The translations under genes were made by a program, and so were the position numbers. From assembly GCA_009746045.1 (NCBI GenBank), contig RPFO01001247.1, positions 71,501 through 110,250 of the forward strand: 38,750 bases of DNA. Reading direction: 5' to 3'. The stretch is from Mesostigma viride (Eukaryota > Streptophyta > Mesostigmatophyceae > Mesostigmatales > Mesostigmataceae). This document shows, in pieces, positions 32,366-38,750 of this stretch; position 1 is the stretch's first letter; each line of letters opens with the position of its first letter. The notes under the pieces are model-generated. The model saw only the letters and a list, made by a program, of their open reading frames with translations, made no database searches and was not told where the DNA came from.

Positions 32366-34230
32366 CTACGGAGAATCTTTTTTATTTTTTAACTTCTCCA
32401 TCCGTTGTTTAAACGCTCTACGTTCGAATTCTAGTTCTACGTTCTTGCGAATCTGAGGTCCGGCCTCGTACACTCCTCGAGCCGTGTCCGCGGTGGCGTC
32501 AACCGCTTGGCGAGCGAGATCGGAGGCGTACGTTTTCGCGATCTTAAAGTCTTTTACAAATTCGTCTTTTGCGATCTTTGCGCCGGCTTTAGCGACGCGT
32601 TTTCCCTTGTCGGCCGCAACAGCGGCGACTTTACGCCCTTTCTCTGCCGCGACCGCAGCTGCAACACGGGCCTTTTCGCCGCGATGCTTGCGAGGTAATC
32701 GGTGGCTTCCTTTGTCTTGGCTCCGGCCGCAAAGGCATACTCTTTTCCAGAATCCGCGATAGGTTTCAATATAGCGGCCGCTGTTTGTACACCGGGCTTT
32801 TCACGCATCCTCTTTACCATTTCGCCACCACTTTGGACGTATGGCTTGGTCTTATCTCGCGCGCGATTAAACATTGCCTTGGTTGCAAGAGCGCTACCGA
32901 GCCCGATTGCCTGTCGTCCTATAAAGTTTGATGTCAGCACCTTGGCGCCTCGCCCGACCCAGGAACCGATTAGAGAACTCTCGCCTAACCAAGAAGCTGC
33001 CATCTTCACGAAGTCAGTTGGATCCAAGAAGGCGATTCCGAACCCCTTAATGCTGTGAGCGAACTGTCGAAACGCGTCAATTACCGTTTCGGTATACTTG
33101 CCATCAAGCGTGTTCAGGAAACGATCAATGTGGGACATTTCCCCCGTCACCGTAGATGTCAAAAGATTGGCAAGAAGCTTTCCGGCAACATACACACCGA
33201 TCGTCTTCCAGGGCAACGACTTTAGTTTTTCAAATGCGTATTGGGTCCAAGACTGCGGGTTCTGCGTCGCTCCGACGAGGACACACAAGTCCTTGTGCGT
33301 CAGTTCTCTCAATGTTTTCTTACTCTCGCCATATTTTGCATGTAGGTAAACAACGAGCTTTTCTTTGTCCGTCGAGTTGAAAATGGATTGAGTACAAAGA
33401 GAAAACGCAAACTGGTCAACAAGTTCTTTCGTGATGAGAGAGCATATTTGTTCCCTTGACATCTGACGAACCTCCGCAGGATCGTTTCCCAAATAGATCG
33501 CCAGTTGTTCAGCTTCAGGCCTCTTTAGACCCTTGGTAAGGCCGATGCAATTCATCAGCTCGCCCGCTGATTCTTCTGGCAAGTGCTCGTACGACGGTTC
33601 GAGATCCGACGGACCCCCTTTGCTTAAATCTTCAAACGGAATTTCGACTGAAGCAGGTTGAGCTGCGGACGCAAACTCTTCTTTCATAGAATCTTCGGAA
33701 TTTCTCACACGGATCGAAAACTTTTTGTCCAAGTACTCATCAAAATTCTTTAAAGCATTTCTCACATCGGGAATAGAATTCTCGTTTTGTGATGCCCAAC
33801 GAAGGCCCTCACTGTTTTGCGGTTGCGATTCAGATGGGTTATATTTCAAGTAAAGTTCATTGATCTCTTTCAACGGATCCGATTCTCCGTTTGTAACCGC
33901 AATTTCCTCATTGGTTGTCTGGTCTTCGGTTTCGAGCTTTCGAATCTCAGTCAAGATTTCGTGTATTTCACTGTTGTCATCTTCATACTCCTCGCCCCAT
34001 CGTTTGGCGTAGTCGTCTGACACTTCGAGATCGCCCTCGTTCAAATAAGCGTGGAACTGTTTCAGTTTTTCGTATAACTGTTTCAGCTTCTCTGCCTTTT
34101 CGGATCTTGGGTGGTGAGTCCTGCCGTTCTTTCTCGGTTTTGGAGCGTGACGTCGACAACGGCCCCTCGAAACGGCCGCGAAACGACACGATGACCCGGA
34201 TTGCGTTTTGCCCGAACAGACGCGTCCCAT
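32366..34230 (-). CDS. Zinc-tag membrane-associated protein with -1 frame change
   Basis: About 620 residues if read through a -1 frame change near 32673-32676 (AAAAGG on the coding strand). The tag is N-terminal: C5-x9-C15-x9-C25-x2-H28 in MGRVCSGKTQSGSSCRFAAV and onward. An acidic region follows, then the domain shared with 31283 (ELMNCIGLTKGLKRPEAEQL, MSREQICSLI, LTHKDLCVLV, LPWKTIGVYVAGKLLANLL). Without the shift the protein ends after an Arg/Pro-rich stretch. In the -1 frame it goes on as an Ala/Lys helix (VAAAVAAEKGRKVAAVAADK) and a charged end, stopping 7 nt before the next ATG. That tight spacing favours the read-through version. Confidence 0.74.
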
Positions 34231-34231
34231 C

Positions 34232-34240
34232 TATATAAAG
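34232..34240 (+). promoter_or_regulatory. TATA box in the 34230/34297 divergent promoter
   Basis: ctatataaagc lies 57 nt before the ATG at 34297 and directly beside the opposite ATG at 34230. The word is partly symmetric (TATATA), but its position suits only the plus-strand gene. Confidence 0.6.
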
Positions 34241-34296
34241 CTTAGCTAGAAAAAGAGAAACGGGTCTCGTTTTGCAAGTTTTTCGTCTTCGGTGTA

Positions 34297-35412
34297 ATGA
34301 AAGAACTGGCCATGAAAGATCGTTCTAAGACGTTGCGTATTTGCAAATGGCTTTCCGTGAACAGCTCTGTCATCCGTAAAGCGGGTCGCAACTTCTTCTC
34401 TCCTCTCACTGTGCAAGACATCCGGACTCTGTGCACGCGTCTGGGTTTCTCGCCTCCGAAGACCATTACTCCGGAACAAGCTCGTGCAAGTCTTCTCGCT
34501 GTGCTGGCAGCGCGCAAGATACAAAGATGGGCGAGAAGGACGTTTATCGACAAACTCGTTGCGATCAAGACGATCAAGAAGTACGTCGCGCTCATTCCTC
34601 AGAATCGAGACGACATGGTGATGCTCGAAAAGCTCCCGCATAAAAAGGAGGTGTTCAAGCTCGTGTTGCCGGACCGCACTGTAATCGGGTTCAACGCAGT
34701 CAGACTGGCCGAGTTTATTCTCGAGTCAGGCTCATTCGAGGACCCTTTCACCCGCCACAGATTTAACGAGGTCGAGCTTCTCCGTCTCGACAACCAGGTT
34801 CGGCGGCTGGGCTTTCAGCGGCGGTCCACTCTCCATCTGTTTCTGCACCCGGAATTAGTCCGAGCGAAGAAAGAGAGGCAATCTCTCGTCACCGGGCTCG
34901 AGAGGATGTGCACTGAGATGGTGGAGATGATGATCCAGGTCTGCGAGGGGGAATGGACGCTCCCTCGAGACGCCGTGATGCTTCTTGACGGCGATTACTT
35001 TCCGCAGTGGCATGTTTACTTCCGTCACCTTGTTTCTCTCGAGCCCCACGCCGCCCACGCGACTCTGTTGTCCAACCGCGGTCTGGTCGACGCGGCGATC
35101 AGGCGATGGGGGCCTGCTAAGTTGAGGGATACGCTTATGACGCAGAGGGACGTGAACGCGCACCACTGCGTTCTCATGTACCTGAAGAACTTGCTAAACA
35201 CGCATCACGTCAAGGGGTTCGGCGGCGTGCCTTTGCCTAGCCCGGTTGTCCACAGGATGACGCAGGAGTTTTTCCACACCACGACACCCGCAACCGTGCT
35301 CAACTCTTCGCTCCCTTACGGAATGTCCGAGTTTCAGATCACGCAGGTGACCGATTCTCCAACCCCGTCACGGGCAACGTTTCCTGACGTGCTGAGCGGC
35401 CCTTTTTGCTAG
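34297..35412 (+). CDS. Giant-virus-like protein with IQ-like and DPxTR motifs
   Basis: A 371-residue protein. A basic start is followed by ARKIQRWARRTFIDKL, an IQ-type calmodulin-binding-like helix. A segment near 140-165 follows (FEDPFTRHRFNEVELLRLDN). A D-P-x-T-R/(E/L)-x-x-(L/I)-x-x-L-D pattern of this kind recurs in giant virus proteins and resembles a degenerate U-box. The remainder is helical and unrecognised, with Trp/Tyr/His-rich stretches (YFPQWHVYFRHLVSLEPHAA). A ubiquitin-related role is possible but rests on the motif only. The start is the Met 57 nt after a TATA box. It is divergent from 34230. Confidence 0.72.
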   Translation: MKELAMKDRSKTLRICKWLSVNSSVIRKAGRNFFSPLTVQDIRTLCTRLGFSPPKTITPEQARASLLAVLAARKIQRWARRTFIDKLVAIKTIKKYVALIPQNRDDMVMLEKLPHKKEVFKLVLPDRTVIGFNAVRLAEFILESGSFEDPFTRHRFNEVELLRLDNQVRRLGFQRRSTLHLFLHPELVRAKKERQSLVTGLERMCTEMVEMMIQVCEGEWTLPRDAVMLLDGDYFPQWHVYFRHLVSLEPHAAHATLLSNRGLVDAAIRRWGPAKLRDTLMTQRDVNAHHCVLMYLKNLLNTHHVKGFGGVPLPSPVVHRMTQEFFHTTTPATVLNSSLPYGMSEFQITQVTDSPTPSRATFPDVLSGPFC

Positions 35413-35467
35413 AACCATCGGCCCGTGTGTATGGCCGCTTGAACGGGGAAGAAGCAGTTTCTTGAAT

Positions 35468-36241
35468 CTAATCGGATGAATAAAAGTCTGTATAACGAAA
35501 TACGAAAATCTTTCTTGCTGTGTAATTACCCGCATTGCCTTCTCGCGGCTGCGTGCATTCGAACATTGCAATACCAATGTTGTAGGGTTCCGAATCGTGC
35601 ATGACCAGGTAGGATTTAGAGACGCACGAAGTGGGAGCCTGGCGCGCGAGGTTGTTCATGATGGAATCAATGTCGTTCTTCGTGTATTCGAGTGAAGGAA
35701 CAGACGTTCTGTGTGTCGCGATCACAGGAGCATGACTCATCAGGTCTTCGGTAAACTCTTGCGGTAAAATTCGCGCAACGTAGAAGGTTAGGTCCGTGTC
35801 GTCAAACACCGCGACAAGAGGTCCGAGCGCGTACCATCTTCCCGCGTGATTCCCGAGCCGATTTGTCATGCTAGACGCGGTCACGGCGTTGTCGGGTTCT
35901 TCTATCGTGTCGGGGCATCGAGACATGGCACGGACGGGTATTTCCATGGGCGCGGGGATGCGTTCCATCATGGCGTTTTCGATCCGTCGCCGTTCTTCGT
36001 TTTCTCGAGCGATGGCGAGGATGCGATCAGGAGTGTTCAAATCTTCGAGAAACTGGTCGGTTTTTTTAGCGGGGGGGATGAAAATGTAATCGTCTTTGTC
36101 GAACGAGTTTTCTTCCGTGACAATGTCGTCGTCGCTTACATCCGACTCTGTGTCCTCCGCCATCTTGGTCATCAAAACGCCTGCCGAGAAAATAAAAAAT
36201 GCGCCAATACTTCCAGCAAGCGCCAAAAGTTGCAAGGTCAT
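35468..36241 (-). CDS. Single-pass membrane protein with acidic linker
   Basis: A 257-residue protein. It starts MTLQLLALAGSIGAFFIFSA, one N-terminal membrane segment, then an acidic stretch (DTESDVSDDDIVTEENSFDK). A globular region is at about 125-257 (GRWYALGPLVAVFDDTDLTF; ILPQEFTEDLMSHAPVIATH). I use the Met at 36241; the longer frame to 36385 would overlap the opposite gene's start. It is convergent with 34297 over 55 nt and divergent from 36324. It is probably anchored in a viral or host membrane. I recognise no family. Confidence 0.68.
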   Translation of the reverse strand: MTLQLLALAGSIGAFFIFSAGVLMTKMAEDTESDVSDDDIVTEENSFDKDDYIFIPPAKKTDQFLEDLNTPDRILAIARENEERRRIENAMMERIPAPMEIPVRAMSRCPDTIEEPDNAVTASSMTNRLGNHAGRWYALGPLVAVFDDTDLTFYVARILPQEFTEDLMSHAPVIATHRTSVPSLEYTKNDIDSIMNNLARQAPTSCVSKSYLVMHDSEPYNIGIAMFECTQPREGNAGNYTARKIFVFRYTDFYSSD

Positions 36242-36323
36242 GGTTCTTGTAAATTGGCTACAAATTGTTTTGCAGGGTGCGTTTGGGGGGGTGCAAAGAT
36301 ATATGCGCGTACTTAGAAAGAGT

Positions 36324-37546
36324 ATGGCGACACGCTTCCTTGGTGTAGATGTAGTCGAAGAAGACGACGACGTGCCGGTGGTCAAAGGCGGCTTGAGAGG
36401 GGCTCGTCCGCCTCCTATTCACGCCGCGAAGGTGATCATCGACACGGGCGGGCCGGGCGACGACCTCTTCGACATGCTCGCGAACCCGAAGAAAGCAAGG
36501 TCGCAATATGCTGAACCTGTACGGTCGGACAGCGGTCCGGGGAAGGGGATGTCAGATGAATTCGCGTTTGACGATTTCGGAGACGAAGACGACGCATTCG
36601 ACGACATGATGGGGGGGACGGGCAGGAACGAACGCCTCCGATGCAACAAGGGCCTTCGAGAGAAGAGGTCTTTCGAGAGAAGTCGGAACTTCTCCACAAA
36701 ATGCATCGGATGAAGGAGCGTGGGTTCGAGGTTCCTCAGTTTGACATGCGTTCGGATTTAGACGAAATGCGATTCGAGTGTTCAAAGATCGAAAGAGCCG
36801 CGGAATGCCGAAACGCCGTCAACATGATGCGTCAGATCTTAGTCGCCGGGACAAGTGCGATGCAGTTTCTAAACAATAGGTACGACCCTATTGGCCTAAA
36901 GTTAGACGGATGGTCAGAAAGCGTGATGGCCAACATCGGGGATTACGATAACGTGTTCGAGCGATTGTACGACAAGCACAGAGGAAAGGTCGCTATGGCA
37001 CCCGAATTGGAACTCATCATGATGGTGGGTGGTTCGGCGCTCATGTTCCATATGACGGCGAGCTTTACGCGAGCGGGTCTTCCATCGATGTCAGAAATCG
37101 CGAAACAAGACCCTGAGCTCATGAAGTCGTTGCTGAAGGTGATGATGAAGAACAGTATGGACGGTTCTCAACCTCCGCAAAGTCGTCCACCTCCTCCGGC
37201 TGCCGCTTCAAAATCCGAGCCTAGCGCGCCAAAGGAGCCGTACGTCATGCGCGGCCCCGGGTTCGATATGGGAGGATTGATGGACGGGACAAGGGCGAGA
37301 GCGATGGCTCCGAGTCATTCGACCTTAGACAGCATCGTGCAGGAGTCTCTCGGGTCAAACCGACCGAGCGAGGCCGTCGTAGTCGAGACCATCGACGGGA
37401 AGGACGATGAAAGCGTGACCGGAAGCGTCATGGGAGACGGGGACACGAGGACCATTCATATGAACGGAACTCCGAAAAAGAAGCGAGGCGGCGGTTCGAA
37501 AAAGAAGAAGCCCGAGGACGCGTCTGCGATTGTTTTAGAAATCTAA
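36324..37546 (+). CDS. Giant-virus conserved DUF5767-type protein, -1 frame change
   Basis: About 407 residues in two frames. The first (from MATRFLGVDVVEEDDDVPVV) is acidic and ends DDAFDDMMGG at a run of seven G (36611-36617). The -1 frame continues with REEVFREKSELLHKMHRM. The conserved core follows: LNNRYDPIGLKLDGWSESV, DYDNVFERLYDKHRGKVAMA, ELELIMMVGGSALMFHMTAS and LPSMSEIAKQDPELMKSLL. From memory this core is a broadly conserved Nucleocytoviricota protein (DUF5767) of unknown function, probably virion-associated. A Pro-rich linker and a basic end (PKKKRGGGSKKKK) complete it. The frame change sits before the core. It is the strongest viral marker in the window and is followed after 16 nt by 37563. 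Confidence 0.86.
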
Positions 37547-37562
37547 CTATAAGTTGTAAAGT

Positions 37563-38363
37563 ATGTCAGGAATCGGGGCTGCTTGGAAACTAATCATTTT
37601 TCTGACTGTCGCGATGGGCGCACAAATAGGAGCACTGGCCTATCGGCAATACGCCGCAAAAGAAGAAGAGGTAGTGGAAGAGATGAATTACTCCCGTTCA
37701 GGTACTTGTGCACCGGGCACAGAGTGTTTTGGATCGGACATAATGGTGGATGCCATGGCCAAGATGTGGGTAACCAATGTAATGAACAGCTTTGAGTTGG
37801 AAAAAGAGTACCAATTGCCCTCCGACCGCGATATTTCTATTCGGATGCGAGTGACAGATTGCGACTCCAGTGTGTGCGGCCCGGTCTTAAAAAAGATACG
37901 AAGGCGCATCATCGAAAGGCTGGCAGATCGCATGCAATACGATAATCTCGAGGACGCGGAAACGTATTGGACTATCCAAGTTCTTATGGGAAAACCGGTT
38001 CCGACGGCCGATCAGGTCACGCTCGGTTCCAATAACGGCCTACGTGAAGGCGCTTGTTCTCCAGGATACGTCCCTACATCCAGATCGATTTATGAAACGT
38101 GTCATTATCGAGTGGAATCTCTGATAACCAAACTTAACAATATCAAGGAATCGAAATTGAGTTTTGATGATATTGTGAAGATGAACCTTTGCAAAGGAGA
38201 CGGGTGCAATCCTTCCATTAAAGACTCCTTAAAAAAAGAGTTGGGGTTGCCCACCATCTCTCTCACGCCGGCTGAAGCTCATCTAATTTATCTATCTAAT
38301 TTGCTAACTTTGAACTTCAGTATTTTATTCTCCTTCTTGTTTTTGTGTTTCAAGCAAGGCTGA
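37563..38363 (+). CDS. Cys-rich membrane-anchored protein, probably truncated
   Basis: A 266-residue frame. It starts MSGIGAAWKLIIFLTVAMGA, an N-terminal membrane segment, then a region with paired cysteines (TCAPGTECFGSD, DCDSSVCGP, GACSPGY...ETCHY, LCKGDGCN). The pattern suggests a disulfide-bonded, probably virion-membrane protein. The coding character stops near KKELGLPTISLTPAE (about 38275). After that the frame runs through AT-rich DNA and gives a low-complexity hydrophobic tail (YLSNLLTLNFSILFSFLFLC) to a chance stop. The true C-terminus is therefore probably missing, cut at the right edge of the element or by a later insertion. It is likely cotranscribed with 36324. Confidence 0.7.
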   Translation: MSGIGAAWKLIIFLTVAMGAQIGALAYRQYAAKEEEVVEEMNYSRSGTCAPGTECFGSDIMVDAMAKMWVTNVMNSFELEKEYQLPSDRDISIRMRVTDCDSSVCGPVLKKIRRRIIERLADRMQYDNLEDAETYWTIQVLMGKPVPTADQVTLGSNNGLREGACSPGYVPTSRSIYETCHYRVESLITKLNNIKESKLSFDDIVKMNLCKGDGCNPSIKDSLKKELGLPTISLTPAEAHLIYLSNLLTLNFSILFSFLFLCFKQG

Positions 38364-38750
38364 GGTGTCAAGAAACATACTTTCACGCTCAGTAAAGATC
38401 ATAACGTGATTTGTAATTGGCAATATCTGCTATGATCATTTAAAGAGTTATATTCATATACATTTCGCATATTGTACAGCAATTGCTACTCCTATTATGC
38501 CGTAATAATATAGCTGTTTGCCAATCTTATCAAATGCTTAGCAGTTTTAAACTTGCCATTATTAATAGGATGTAGTTGTGTATAAATTACTGCTATAGCT
38601 AGTGGCTATTACAGAAAGCCTAAATTAGTAAGATACGTCAACAATATCTATTCCATAAAAGAGAGCGTAAAGGCTTTAATGCAAAACTTTCCTTACCATA
38701 ATGTCATAAGTAATCAAACATAGATCCGATAAAGATCCTCCTTTTTTTTT
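38276..38750. other. AT-rich DNA beyond the apparent right junction
   Basis: Base composition shifts abruptly to AT-rich. There are no open frames, tRNAs or repeats I can recognise. It does not resemble the retroelement or hAT sequences on the left. It may be host intergenic DNA or part of another mobile element. Confidence 0.5.

Noticed and set aside
38741-38750. Terminal T-run as a poly(A) tail of a retroposon
   Set aside because: Only eight T at the window edge, with no element visible beside it.

Overview
The window looks like a nuclear chromosome segment of a protist, most likely an alga, that carries a block of endogenous giant-virus (Nucleocytoviricota-type) DNA. The eukaryotic setting is shown by hAT-type DNA transposon remains, a Ty3/Gypsy chromodomain retroelement, and TATA-box promoters with AATAAA-type 3' ends. 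The viral assignment rests mainly on 36324-37546, whose core (NNRYDPIGLKLDGWSE, GDYDNVFERLYDKHRG, KVAMAPELELIMMVGGSALM) matches a domain I know from giant viruses as DUF5767. A KilA-N protein, F-box proteins, a SprT-like protease, a tRNA and many short divergently transcribed genes support it. No capsid, polymerase or packaging ATPase gene lies here, so this is a fragment.

Layout. 1-4457 is repetitive host DNA: a direct duplication (1-1459 and 1509-1940), one copy of which is split by a non-autonomous hAT element (379-1392) with an 8-bp target duplication, followed by a decayed hAT-like element (about 2185-4457). 4458-10180 is a Ty3/Gypsy element on the minus strand with a 3' LTR, polypurine tract and frameshifted pol; it stops inside the reverse transcriptase, where virus-like DNA begins. 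10261-17442 (block A) holds two tandem small membrane proteins and four or five unrecognised genes. The promoters of four of these share one design: clusters of CCACGGG and GGTTACGG words, usually a TATA box, then a CT-rich leader. Block A also contains a large nested inverted repeat (15438-16597) enclosing 53-bp tandem repeats. 17781-38275 (block B) is a dense set of about 20 genes. From about 38276 the DNA becomes AT-rich and the last gene appears to run into foreign sequence, which may be the right edge of the element.

The most striking feature of block B is one small zinc-binding module, C-x9-C-x(9-11)-C-x2-H, on nine different proteins: a SprT-like protease, a tandem family of F-box proteins, a coiled-coil protein, a membrane-associated protein and others. 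In eight it is N-terminal and in one C-terminal. It looks like a shared targeting or nucleic-acid-binding tag on otherwise unrelated effectors. Six genes also appear to continue in the -1 frame, three of them at runs of C or G. This points either to systematic loss of one base in the assembly, to decay, or to real -1 frameshifting.
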